From the NCBI RefSeq assembly GCF_000317145.1, contig NC_019697.1, positions 5,158,886 through 5,222,885 on the forward strand: a stretch of 64,000 nucleotides of DNA, read 5' to 3'. This DNA comes from Chamaesiphon minutus PCC 6605 (GTDB lineage Bacteria; Cyanobacteriota; Cyanobacteriia; Cyanobacteriales; Chamaesiphonaceae). This document shows positions 8,949 through 17,456 of this stretch, one piece after another. A model generated the notes under the pieces. That model made no database searches. It was not told the DNA's origin and was given only the letters and a program-made list of their open reading frames with translations. Every line of letters begins with the position of its first letter. Within the stretch, counting starts at the first letter, position 1. Position numbers and translations under genes: made by a program.

Positions 8949-10286
8949 TTATTTTTCGATCGATCGACTCAATTTCAAAAAGTAACCCAACAAATATAGA
9001 GAACCGCACAGAACCGATCGATGGGTATCGGTAGTGGCGATCGCAGCGGTTAATCCAGCAACGAGATCGGGATAGATTTCGATCGATCCAATTTCTGGAC
9101 AGACAGAGCGTGCTAAATCGGCTAGCAGGTCTAAATCGGCAGAACTATGGTCGGGGACGGGGACTAGATATAATCGATCGCCAGGGCGGAGTAAGGCTTG
9201 AAAAATTTCGCGATGTGCTTTGGTCGAGAGCATCCCCATCGTCCAACTAATGGGGGTGTCGAGGGTATCGACATATTCACGTAAAGCAATTGCCGCAGCG
9301 GTATTGTGTGCGCCATCGATTAATAATTGAGCACCTTGCCAAGTCGTCCATTGAATTCGTCCCAGCCATTGCGTATTTGCCATGCCAGAAACGATCGCCG
9401 CATCGCTAATTTGCCATCCGGCTTGACGCAGTACCTTAATTGTGGCGATCGCGATCGCTGAATTAATCAACTGCATTCGGCCTAATAACGCCAGCGGATA
9501 GCAAATCCCGCCAGATTCGACCCACGGCAACGAATCTGCTGTCGATGATGTTGGAGGTGTTCGATCGACTAGGGGCACCTCTACGGCGGGTTCGACCCAG
9601 ATTGCCGGACAATTTAGAGTAGAGATTCGAGCGGCTACAACTTCAGTTGCCTCTGGGGGTAAGGTACCAATAATTGCTGGACGATCGGGTTTGAGAATGC
9701 CTGCTTTTTCGCCCGCAATTTTGGCAAGCGTGTCGCCGAGTTGTTGCCAATGTTCGAGCGAGATCGAGGTAATAACACTCGCGATCGGATCGTCGCAAAC
9801 ATTCGTCGCATCTAGTCTTCCGCCTAAGCCAACTTCAATGACTGCGATATCGACTTGCGACTGAGCAAAGTAGAGCCACATTGCCGCAGTTACAATTTCA
9901 AACTGAGTTGGCGTCGGGGAATTAGGATCGATAGCAGCGATGACGGTGTTGAGGATAGTTAGCGCACGCTCGGTACTAATCGGTTCGTTATCGATCCAAA
10001 TGCGCTCGTTCCAATCTACTAAATGCGGCGATGTATACCGCCCGACTTTATAACCTGCGGCAGTCAGGATGCTCGATAGATAAGCGCAGACAGAGCCTTT
10101 GCCATTCGTCCCAGCAACGTGAATTATCGGTACCGACTGATGTGGCCAACCGAGGGCAGCGAGTAATGTTTGAATGCGGCTCAGTCCTAAATTCACCCCA
10201 AATTGGTGAAATGGTGCGAGCAGCGTATCGATAGCTGTAGTTGAATCGGTCACCTTGGCAATCGCCATATCTTGTTTTTGTAACAC
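8949..10286 (-). CDS. folC: Bifunctional folylpolyglutamate/dihydrofolate synthase
   Basis: 445 residues. Adds glutamate to dihydropteroate or folates in an ATP-dependent cytoplasmic reaction. The P-loop region 'IIHVAGTNGKGSVCAYLSSIL' is near residue 55, the 'SPHLVDWNERIWIDN' motif near 85, and 'IEVGLGGRLDATN' and 'ISLEHWQQLGDTLAKIAGEKAGILK' follow in family order. ATG at 10286 is used; an internal Met seven codons in is an alternative. The downstream edge carries the ISAs1 insertion 8 bp after the stop, so the gene itself is intact. Confidence 0.95.
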   Translation of the reverse strand: MLQKQDMAIAKVTDSTTAIDTLLAPFHQFGVNLGLSRIQTLLAALGWPHQSVPIIHVAGTNGKGSVCAYLSSILTAAGYKVGRYTSPHLVDWNERIWIDNEPISTERALTILNTVIAAIDPNSPTPTQFEIVTAAMWLYFAQSQVDIAVIEVGLGGRLDATNVCDDPIASVITSISLEHWQQLGDTLAKIAGEKAGILKPDRPAIIGTLPPEATEVVAARISTLNCPAIWVEPAVEVPLVDRTPPTSSTADSLPWVESGGICYPLALLGRMQLINSAIAIATIKVLRQAGWQISDAAIVSGMANTQWLGRIQWTTWQGAQLLIDGAHNTAAAIALREYVDTLDTPISWTMGMLSTKAHREIFQALLRPGDRLYLVPVPDHSSADLDLLADLARSVCPEIGSIEIYPDLVAGLTAAIATTDTHRSVLCGSLYLLGYFLKLSRSIEK

Positions 10287-11037
10287 TATCCCTAAATTGG
10301 AAATCGATCCTCGTTAGATCGTCTTTAGTCGCTTTCGGTGCTTAGTCATGTCAACCTCGATCCATAGCTCCTGCTAGTAGTCTAGGGTGTAAATCTAGTT
10401 ACTATTTTGGCGGAAAGCGGGGAGCGGGGAGTTGGGAGATTAGGCAAGAAATGGTGGCTTTATTTCTGCTGTCTCATACTAGTTAGTATAAGTTAACATG
10501 TCGCTTGACGCTCTTGCGTTTGGAATCGCTATGTTTGGTCGATTTTGCCAATCGATCGAGATAGATTGTTAAGACATGCAAGGCGGGGTTTACCATCTCA
10601 ATAGTCGGTTTGGAAAAAAACACTTAATATAATTCGATCGAAAATTATACCTTACACATAACTAAGCAACTTGTCGCTCTATAAAACCCATTGTTTGTAT
10701 CCATACATTAACTACTGTCGAGCAAATCAATGTATTACAGTGAGCGAGTTAAAGTCGGAATCGCGAGTGACAGATGTCATCAAATCCCGTTCGAGATGGC
10801 GATCTCAAGCTCGACGATCGGTGCTTCTACTTAGATAAGATGCCGATTTAAAGTATTTTGTTAAATCGTGAAACTTAGTATCTTATGTGTGGGTACTCTA
10901 TCAATAGGAGTAAGTTGATTGTGACAAGCCGCAAGGTGTTTATTTCAACTGTCTGTTGAGATCGTCATTAAAAAGCACCTAACAGATACTACCCTAATTA
11001 TGCTCGATCTGCCGACACAGATTAAAACGTAGACAAT
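10287..11037. promoter_or_regulatory. Long spacer between folC and pixG
   Basis: 751 bp without a convincing gene. It carries MITE-like copy A (10374-10482) and the divergent promoters of folC and the pix cluster. The last 180 bases before pixG are AT-rich and lie where a long 5' leader would be. No riboswitch or RNA gene was recognised. Confidence 0.4.
10374..10482. mobile_element. MITE-like element, copy A
   Basis: 109 bp bounded by inverted ends. The left end CTAGTAGTCTAGGGTGTAAA continues to TTACTATTTT; the complement of the right end reads CTAGTATGAGACAGCAGAAA and continues AAAGCCACCATTTCT. Non-coding, with a GCGGGGAGCGGGGAG core. The ends match those of copies B (28575-28707) and C (43547-43700). 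Confidence 0.7.
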
Positions 11038-12222
11038 ATGAAGCGACCTATTGCCACCAACACAGACCAGTTTTCATTCTCTGCTAGAGAACTGTCAAAA
11101 CAATTAATTCAACATATCCGTGATGGCAAAAGTGGCTACTGGCACTACCAATTTGACAGGTTAGCAGACCGAGAAAGATCGGTGCATTGGAGTGTGGGAA
11201 CTGCCAACGGTCAAATTCTGTACTCCGGGATTAGACTCTGGTCTTCGCAAATGTTGCTGAGATTGCTCGTGCGGTATGTCGTGCAGACGCACAACCCTGC
11301 GGTAAAAGTTCAAATCGATCGACTCGGGCGTCAGGTAGCAGAAGAATCGCTCGAGCCAGCCAAATTAATTTCGATCTTGAAGGAATCGAACATCATCACC
11401 GATACTCAACTCAAGCAAGCTCTCAAAATCAAAATTCTCAACGATTTAGATATCTACTTATTAATGGGTAGTGGCTCGGCAAGCTTTGTCGCTGAAAATA
11501 TCGAACAGCGATTTCCCATAAATGGCTTTAATCCGAGCATCTTGTTAGAAGAAGCCGAACAGCGACACTTGCAGTGGACGCAACTAAGAGAGCATGTACC
11601 TTCAATGAAACTTCGTCCGATCCTCAACCAGGAGGCAATGCACAAAGCTAATCTACCCCAGAGCCAGCAACAGCAGATCGAGAGACTAGTCCAATCTGAC
11701 AAAACACTCTCAGCAATCGCCGAACAGATGGCTAAAGATCATCTCGAAGTCGCTCAGATGTTTGCCAAATTAGTTCGCCTCGGATTTGTCGGTTTCCAAC
11801 CACATCAGCAGCATACCCGTGCAACTGTGATGGCGATCGATGATTCGCCAGTAATGCTATCGCAATTTCGCAATTGGCTTTCGGCTTTGGGATATTTGGC
11901 GATCGCTTGTCAAGACGCCAAAATAGCACTCAAGACAATTATCAAAGTCAAGCCATCAGTTATTTTTATCGATATCAATATGCCAGAGATATCTGGATTC
12001 GAGCTGGTCAAGCAAATCCGCCAACATGAGGATCTGCGAGATATTCCCTTGGTGATTTTGACTGGAGAACAAAAGCTCTCTAATAAATGGCGAGCACAGT
12101 GGAGCGGGTGCGAATTTTTATCAAAACCACTGACCTCATCAGGCATTGGTGATTTTCAAGTTCAGCTTGAAGAAATGATTCCCAGACTAATCGATGCTGT
12201 TGAATCTGTACCCAGTACCTGA
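11038..12222 (+). CDS. pixG: PatA/PixG-type response regulator
   Basis: 394 residues. The N-terminal PATAN/DUF4388-type region (about 10-255, with 'VHWSVGTANGQILYSG') is followed by a CheY-like receiver (about 262-375) with acidic pocket 'AIDDSP', phosphoacceptor Asp312 in 'VIFIDINMPEISG' and conserved Lys in 'EFLSKPL'. The pair is typical of PixG/TaxP1/PilG-like regulators that control type IV pili in phototaxis. It is the first gene of a cluster in the order pixG-H-I-J-J-L known from Synechocystis. The 3' end has a decayed duplicate at 12243-12311. Confidence 0.9.
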   Translation: MKRPIATNTDQFSFSARELSKQLIQHIRDGKSGYWHYQFDRLADRERSVHWSVGTANGQILYSGIRLWSSQMLLRLLVRYVVQTHNPAVKVQIDRLGRQVAEESLEPAKLISILKESNIITDTQLKQALKIKILNDLDIYLLMGSGSASFVAENIEQRFPINGFNPSILLEEAEQRHLQWTQLREHVPSMKLRPILNQEAMHKANLPQSQQQQIERLVQSDKTLSAIAEQMAKDHLEVAQMFAKLVRLGFVGFQPHQQHTRATVMAIDDSPVMLSQFRNWLSALGYLAIACQDAKIALKTIIKVKPSVIFIDINMPEISGFELVKQIRQHEDLRDIPLVILTGEQKLSNKWRAQWSGCEFLSKPLTSSGIGDFQVQLEEMIPRLIDAVESVPST

Positions 12223-12236
12223 ACTACTAGTCAACA

Positions 12237-12329
12237 ATGAATGATGTTCGAGTTCGGATTAAAGAAATGATGCGCAGACCGATCGATGCTGCTGACTTTG
12301 TGCCCAATACCAAAACAAAAGGAAAATAA
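12237..12329 (+). pseudogene. 30-codon ORF duplicating the 3' end of pixG
   Basis: 12243-12311 aligns without gaps with 12151-12219, the last codons of pixG. By hand count about 55 of 69 bases agree. An ATG at 12237 opens a frame reading MNDVRVRIKEMMRRPIDAAD and ending TAA one base before the pixH ATG; pixG ends DFQVQLEEMIPRLIDAVESV. Most differences change the amino acid, which points to decay rather than selection. It fills the pixG-pixH gap and supplies the pixH ribosome-binding site (AAAAGGAAAA). Confidence 0.8.
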
Positions 12330-12330
12330 C

Positions 12331-12693
12331 ATGCGATTTTTAATCATTGATGATAGTTCGGTAGACAGACACGCGCTCGCTTCCCTTTTAGAAATTTTGG
12401 GTCACGAAGTCGATTTGTGTGCTAGTGCGATTGATGCCTTGGGCATTATTGAAGTTGGCAAGTATGATTTGGTCTTTTTAGATGTGGTTATGCCAGAACA
12501 GGATGGCTATAAGTTCTTGCGGACAATGCGGCTCAATCCCAAGACTGCCAGTCAGTATGTAGTTTTTTACTCTAGTAAAACAACTCCTCTAGAAGTAAAT
12601 TACGGTATTCAGCGGGCTGGTGCTAATGACTATCTATCGAAACCCGTCAGTCATGAGAGTATCGAACGAATTCTCTCCAAAATTCCCGCCTAA
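12331..12693 (+). CDS. pixH: CheY-like response regulator (PixH type)
   Basis: 120 residues, a single receiver domain: acidic pocket 'LIIDDSSVDRH', phosphoacceptor Asp51 in 'LVFLDVVMPEQDGY', and the conserved Lys in 'NDYLSKPVS'. The start is the ATG at 12331, preceded by AAGGAA at suitable spacing. An upstream in-frame start at 12286 would add 15 residues drawn from the pixG-tail duplicate and is rejected. Second gene of the cluster; presumed phosphoryl acceptor from PixL. Confidence 0.92.
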   Translation: MRFLIIDDSSVDRHALASLLEILGHEVDLCASAIDALGIIEVGKYDLVFLDVVMPEQDGYKFLRTMRLNPKTASQYVVFYSSKTTPLEVNYGIQRAGANDYLSKPVSHESIERILSKIPA

Positions 12694-12768
12694 GAGTGTC
12701 GTAGATAGCTCGAACAAACCTCAATTTTTTGCCGATCGTCTCTTCCATCCCCCAACCTAAACCAGCTC

Positions 12769-13266
12769 ATGAGTGTCAATGTCGCTAAGTTAAGTTCACC
12801 CAATCCCGATCGACTACTGCCAGACCCTGGATTAATCTCAGCATTAGAGGATCGATTTATTTTAACTCAAGTCACAGGTTTGACACTGGTATTTCCGGCA
12901 ACCTGGGTGGCAGAGATCGTCAGAATCGACAGATCTCAAATCCTGGATTTACCATTCTACGATCGATTACTAGTCGGCATCGTTCACCACAATGGTCTGG
13001 TCATGCCACTGATTGCCGCCGCCCGTTTGCTATCAGCACCAAAATCAGCTCTGCCAGAGCGAGCGATCGTCGTCCGGCTCAATGAAACTCAAGAGCGATT
13101 GGGAAATGTAGGGATTATCGTCGATCGAGCCATCGGTAGCACTACTGGCAGGGAATTACCACCAGACATATTTTCAACCTCTGGATCGGGATCGATGGTC
13201 ATGATGCAAAGTCATTTAGTTCCTGGCAATTTATGGCAACCACAATCCTGGTCGCTCGATAACTAA
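12769..13266 (+). CDS. pixI: CheW-like adaptor (PixI type)
   Basis: 165 residues with one CheW domain (about 28-155): 'FILTQVTGLTLVFPATWVAEIVR', 'LLVGIVHHNGLVMPLIAAARLL' and 'VGIIVDRAIGSTTG' follow the order of CheW strands. Couples methyl-accepting receptors to the CheA-type kinase in the cytoplasm. 75 bp after pixH, so probably cotranscribed with pixG-H. It is separated from the receptor genes by 536 bp and two unknown genes. Confidence 0.88.
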   Translation: MSVNVAKLSSPNPDRLLPDPGLISALEDRFILTQVTGLTLVFPATWVAEIVRIDRSQILDLPFYDRLLVGIVHHNGLVMPLIAAARLLSAPKSALPERAIVVRLNETQERLGNVGIIVDRAIGSTTGRELPPDIFSTSGSGSMVMMQSHLVPGNLWQPQSWSLDN

Positions 13267-13802
13267 TCTCAATCGCGCTCATCTTGTCTAAATACCTTAA
13301 CCTCTTGTTTGCGAGTAACAGGGGGTTTTTTGATGCGTTAACGAAGGCAGAAGGCTCGATCGTTTTGGAATGCAGTTCCAATTATGCCTATTACCCATCC
13401 ACCCATCCACCCATCCACCCATCCAGTGTTAATTTATCGCATCGATACAATCCGCTCGAATTCGATCGATTGGAGCGATTTACAAAGAATGTGCGATCGC
13501 GATCGTTACTTTGTTGCGATCGCGTCAATCCTTTGCTGTGAGATGATTTCAAGGATCGAAACTTCAGTAGAATCTCGGATGGAATAAATGATTTAGAACA
13601 GATATCTTGAATATATGTCTCTAGGATTTATAGTTCTATTTAACTATTTAAATTGTAATTTTCTGCTGTATGCACACTTTTGCAATAGTGAATCATCAAT
13701 TGCTAGTTTCTGATTTAAGAGACAAACATTTGGAATTATAGCTATATCGCGGAGATGCTATTTTCGTTATATATATTAAATTAAACTTGCGAATTATTAA
13801 AA
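13267..13802. other. Spacer with CATCCAC heptamer-type array
   Basis: 536 bp without a convincing gene. A CCATCCA-type array runs at 13393-13426 (about five units), and CGATCGCGATCG sites cluster near 13490-13520. The last 200 bases are AT-rich and probably contain a promoter for the gene at 13803. Confidence 0.5.
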
Positions 13803-14057
13803 ATGCAACATTCATTCGGAGCTGAAGATCGATTAGCAAAGATACTCAAATTGACTAGCAGTGCTTGTGCTGTAGCCGGAGGAGTATTGCTCGCAGCCAA
13901 TCTCGATGTGAGTAAATATGGATTTATACTGTTGGCGATGAGTTCTAGTCAAATGCTAATCGCTAGCATCAGGTTGAATGATAAACCAACAATCATCTAT
14001 GCCGGATCGCTCTTTTTCTTTGTAGATACTTTGGGCATATTTCGGTGGATTTTTTAA
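13803..14057 (+). CDS. Small membrane protein, unknown
   Basis: 84 residues. Hydrophobic segments lie near 22-33 ('SACAVAGGVLLAA'), 40-57 ('YGFILLAMSSSQMLIASI') and 64-84 ('IIYAGSLFFFVDTLGIFRWIF'), giving two or three membrane helices and almost no soluble part. No family recognised with confidence. It sits between the CheW gene and a 322-residue unknown protein inside the pix cluster, so a role linked to phototaxis or pili is possible but only inferred from position. Confidence 0.6.
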   Translation: MQHSFGAEDRLAKILKLTSSACAVAGGVLLAANLDVSKYGFILLAMSSSQMLIASIRLNDKPTIIYAGSLFFFVDTLGIFRWIF

Positions 14058-14166
14058 GTCCAGCCTTAAAGCTACTAGCAAAGAATACGCTTCAATATTT
14101 TTCAATAGTTCGGGCGTAACTCTCTAATATACTTACTACTATTTTATTGTCGAAGGAAACTGGAAC

Positions 14167-15135
14167 ATGCCACAAGTAATTACCAACTTAAAATCATTTA
14201 CGGTCGAAACTTTTCAAAATCTAGTCGATCGCGAAAGTGCTGAGGCTAACATTGAAGCTACTGTCGAGTTAGCCGCAGCTAGTCCTGAAGGCTTGTACTA
14301 TTTCATGCAGCGTTATGCACATTTCAATGGTTTTGCTGGCAGCTTGGTGGCTAGGTTGGCATCCTCAATCGGACTGTCGCGGGACTTGTTCAATCAACCA
14401 GGTATTCCGGTAGTCGATCGAGCAGATCGGGGCTTAGATATTGCCGCAAAAGTGCTTGCCGCGACTATCGACGAACATGCTGACAGTGGAGCGCAACAAG
14501 TAACCCACCGGACGTTGGCACAAGCTACGATGCAAGCCATCGGCGACTATGCTGGACTCAGCGATCTCCAATGCAATCAAATCGCCCAAACTCCAGAGTG
14601 GATGAACGACATTATCACCGATTTGGTGAGTGGTTATCAGGGCAAAATTGGCGATCTTCAAGCTTTGGTAACTGCGGTAGGCTTTCATATTGGTTCGGAA
14701 TTACTCGCAGATCGTGAGTACTCGCTGATTGACAAAGTAGTTCGTCACAACAATCGTGGCGTTGGCTTCGATCGCTATTTACAAGGTAAACAGGTGGAAA
14801 TTGGCGGTAAACGGTTGAGTCCTTGGTACTGGATCGTCGTTCATGGAAAGCACAACTCTACAGGAGTAGAAGCCGAACACTGTCAATTGGCAATCGATGC
14901 ACTCAATGCGATCGTCGAATATCGTCCAGAGTCCGCAGCGACAATTTTGGAATGGGCATCGACAGGCTTTATCGCTTTTGCCCAACTGCAACAGCGACTC
15001 TTTTTTCAGAGTAAGATCGAACTGCAAACACTAAAAACACGTAGATTATTAGAGAGCGGCGCGATGGGGACACTCGGCAGCATGAATGCGACATTTACCA
15101 GCGGCGACATTCACAGGACACATGCTTTGAATTAA
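14167..15135 (+). CDS. Helical protein of unknown function, possibly haem-oxygenase-like fold
   Basis: 322 residues, apparently all-alpha after residue 30. Glu/His-bearing helices occur in order: 'PEGLYYFMQRYAHFNGF', 'VGFHIGSELLADREYSLID', 'WIVVHGKHNSTGVEAEHC'. This spacing of Glu and His recalls haem-oxygenase-like diiron proteins (the CADD/TENA superfamily), but the match is not firm and no cofactor is shown. Lies inside the pix cluster, ahead of the receptor genes, with a perfect terminator after its stop. Start ATG at 14167 follows AAGGAAA. Confidence 0.55.
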   Translation: MPQVITNLKSFTVETFQNLVDRESAEANIEATVELAAASPEGLYYFMQRYAHFNGFAGSLVARLASSIGLSRDLFNQPGIPVVDRADRGLDIAAKVLAATIDEHADSGAQQVTHRTLAQATMQAIGDYAGLSDLQCNQIAQTPEWMNDIITDLVSGYQGKIGDLQALVTAVGFHIGSELLADREYSLIDKVVRHNNRGVGFDRYLQGKQVEIGGKRLSPWYWIVVHGKHNSTGVEAEHCQLAIDALNAIVEYRPESAATILEWASTGFIAFAQLQQRLFFQSKIELQTLKTRRLLESGAMGTLGSMNATFTSGDIHRTHALN

Positions 15136-15182
15136 CCGATCTCGCTCGGAATTGGCAATCTGCTTCAATGAATCAACTTAAT

Positions 15183-15221
15183 ATACCTAGCTAGATTGGC
15201 AGATTTAGCTAGGTATTTTAT
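15183..15221 (+). terminator. Intrinsic terminator after the 322-residue gene
   Basis: ATACCTAGCTA (15183-15193) and TAGCTAGGTAT (15206-15216) form a perfect 11-bp stem with a 12-nt loop, followed by TTTATTGG. It separates 13803-15135 from the receptor and kinase genes. The remaining spacer to 15498 shows no gene. Confidence 0.8.
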
Positions 15222-15498
15222 TGGTATTTTGCATTCAACCAGAATCAACCATCAGCAATATTTTTTGATAGATCGCAAGATTGAGTAGTTGTCTGGGTAA
15301 CTTAAAGATATGGGTACTAATACTAACAAAATCTCCACTCATCCCATTTTGGCTTAGCAAAACTCTTCTGGATTCGGTAGTAGCAACCATCAAAAATTCC
15401 CGAAACTCATACCGATTAACATCTGGGAGCCGCCATGGGGATACAGAAAAGCAGTAAGTAACACATTCACTATTGACTATCGACTATTCATCGATCCC

Positions 15499-17406
15499 AT
15501 GAACAGCAACCAAAATCAGACCAGAGTTGAAGCAGAACGAGCTGCTTCCACCAAACTCGCACCACTACAACAAGTCAGAAAATTTGTTCGGAAAAATTTG
15601 GTGGCGACAATTACAGCAACCATCGGCGGTAGTTTGCTGCTCACAGGCGCGTCAACATGGAATATTTGGAATATTTACAATGGGTTTCAATCGACTGTCA
15701 CTAAACAGGTAGAGTTACAAAAGAATAGCGGTCAAAGTCTCTATATCGGTCAAATCCTCTCCTATTCAGTCAAACTTAGTGCGACTACTGGCGATCCCAA
15801 ATGGGAAGCACTCTATCGCAAATCCGAGCCAGAGCTGGATCGCATCATCAAACAAGTGATGGCGGATGTCCCACCAGCAATTAGTGCCGAAGCCAGTAAA
15901 ACCGACGAGGTCAATCAAAAACTCATCGCTATTGAAACTGAAGTTTTCAAATTAGTACGGCAGGGCAAAAAAGCCGAAGCAATGCAGTTATTGTTTGGAG
16001 CGGAGTATTCTCGTTTAGACCAAATCTACTACTCGGGTACTGCTAAAGTCCTAGAGAAAATTGACCTCTCTATTAAGCAACAGTTGCAGGATTACCAACG
16101 GCAACTACTCCTGGCGATGACGATTTCCGGCGTAACACTGCCGATCTTAATCGGTATTTGGATATTAGTTTTATCCGCAGTCCGAGACTATATTCGCGAT
16201 CGCCAAATTGCCCAAGCCGAGCTGCAACAATCTCAAGCGAGCTTATCATCCCTCAATGCAGCTTTGCAAACAGAATCAGCAGTCCGCGAACAACAAGAAG
16301 CGATGGTGCGATTGGCTAGCGAGCAGTTGCAGCAAGATATTGGCGACTTGCTAGATGTAGTGTGTGAAATTGAATCTGGCGATTTTACCGTCCAAGCTCA
16401 AGTCAACGATCGTGCTACTGGACTAGTCGGCGATACGCTCAACCGCCTGATCGAAGAACTAGGTCGCACCCTGCGACAGGTTGCCGAAACAGCCTATCGG
16501 GTCGATGCTAATAGTAAAACCCAAAAGGAAATGGCCGCCACTGTCGCTCAAAGCACTAGCAAACAGGCTGAAGAAATTCAACAAATGTTGCAGTTGACTC
16601 GAAATGTGCGCCAATCTGCCCAAAACAATATGGAGCAGTTAAATGTAACCAATCGATCCTTGGTGACGCTCAAATCCTCCGTAGCTGAAGGGCAGGGGAC
16701 TATTTCTAGTCTCGATCGGGATATTAATATCTTGCAAGCAGGCAGCGATCGGATCGTCCAAGAGGTCAAAACTCTAGGTGAATTCGTCGGTCTGGCCGAC
16801 AGATTCGTGCTAGATCAAAGCGAAATTGTCACCCAGACTCAGATTTTAGCTCTTAATGCTTCGTTAGTAGCCGCTCGTGCTGCCGAACAACGCGACCCCA
16901 AACTATTCGCGGCTGTGGCACGGGAATTTGAATCGATCGCCACCCAAGTCAGTCAACTCGCCCAGCAGACTAATGAGGGATTGACCAATCTAGAACAACG
17001 CAGCACGCAAATTCACAAAGTAGTATCATCCGTCGATGCTGACGTGCAAAGATTGGGCGGTTTGGTAACGACATTTACCCAAGGGGTAAAACAGGCCAGT
17101 GATGTCTTCGAGACGGTGCAATCGGTCACCGAACGAGCGGTGGAGTCGGGAGATCGAGTTTCTACAGCCAGTCAAAGAATCGTGGGTGCAGCAGACTCGA
17201 CTAGTATCGCGATCGAATCGATCTCTTCACTCAGTCAACAAATTACCGATCGATCTCAGGACGCACAAAAGCTGGGCGATCGCTTAAACATCCTCTCGAC
17301 CGAATTACTCGAAAATATCCAGGTCTTTAAACTCCCGGAAGTGCTGCCAGTCGGGACAAATAGCTCCGATTTTCCTGAAAGTGCCGCTTTAGAAGTTGCT
17401 GTCTAA
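15499..17406 (+). CDS. Methyl-accepting chemotaxis protein (PixJ-like, no GAF)
   Basis: 635 residues. Transmembrane helices near 33-55 and 199-222 flank a periplasmic domain of about 140 residues, probably a four-helix bundle. A HAMP-like linker and a long helical signalling domain follow. The hairpin tip reads 'ILALNASLVAARAAEQRDPK' then 'REFESIATQVSQLAQQT', instead of the common 'EAARAGEQGRGFAVVA'. The GAF domains of characterised PixJ photoreceptors are missing. First of two adjacent receptors ahead of the CheA gene; signals to PixL through PixI. Confidence 0.88.
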   Translation: MNSNQNQTRVEAERAASTKLAPLQQVRKFVRKNLVATITATIGGSLLLTGASTWNIWNIYNGFQSTVTKQVELQKNSGQSLYIGQILSYSVKLSATTGDPKWEALYRKSEPELDRIIKQVMADVPPAISAEASKTDEVNQKLIAIETEVFKLVRQGKKAEAMQLLFGAEYSRLDQIYYSGTAKVLEKIDLSIKQQLQDYQRQLLLAMTISGVTLPILIGIWILVLSAVRDYIRDRQIAQAELQQSQASLSSLNAALQTESAVREQQEAMVRLASEQLQQDIGDLLDVVCEIESGDFTVQAQVNDRATGLVGDTLNRLIEELGRTLRQVAETAYRVDANSKTQKEMAATVAQSTSKQAEEIQQMLQLTRNVRQSAQNNMEQLNVTNRSLVTLKSSVAEGQGTISSLDRDINILQAGSDRIVQEVKTLGEFVGLADRFVLDQSEIVTQTQILALNASLVAARAAEQRDPKLFAAVAREFESIATQVSQLAQQTNEGLTNLEQRSTQIHKVVSSVDADVQRLGGLVTTFTQGVKQASDVFETVQSVTERAVESGDRVSTASQRIVGAADSTSIAIESISSLSQQITDRSQDAQKLGDRLNILSTELLENIQVFKLPEVLPVGTNSSDFPESAALEVAV

Positions 17407-17456
17407 ATCTCCCGCGACTCGTTGTTTGTTTTGAAGCCGACTCTATCTATAAATCT

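Noticed and set aside
13284-13587. Two overlapping open frames after pixI
   Set aside because: Both run through the CATCCAC repeat array and CGATCG-rich DNA; the translated repeats (THPPIHPS) are not protein-like.
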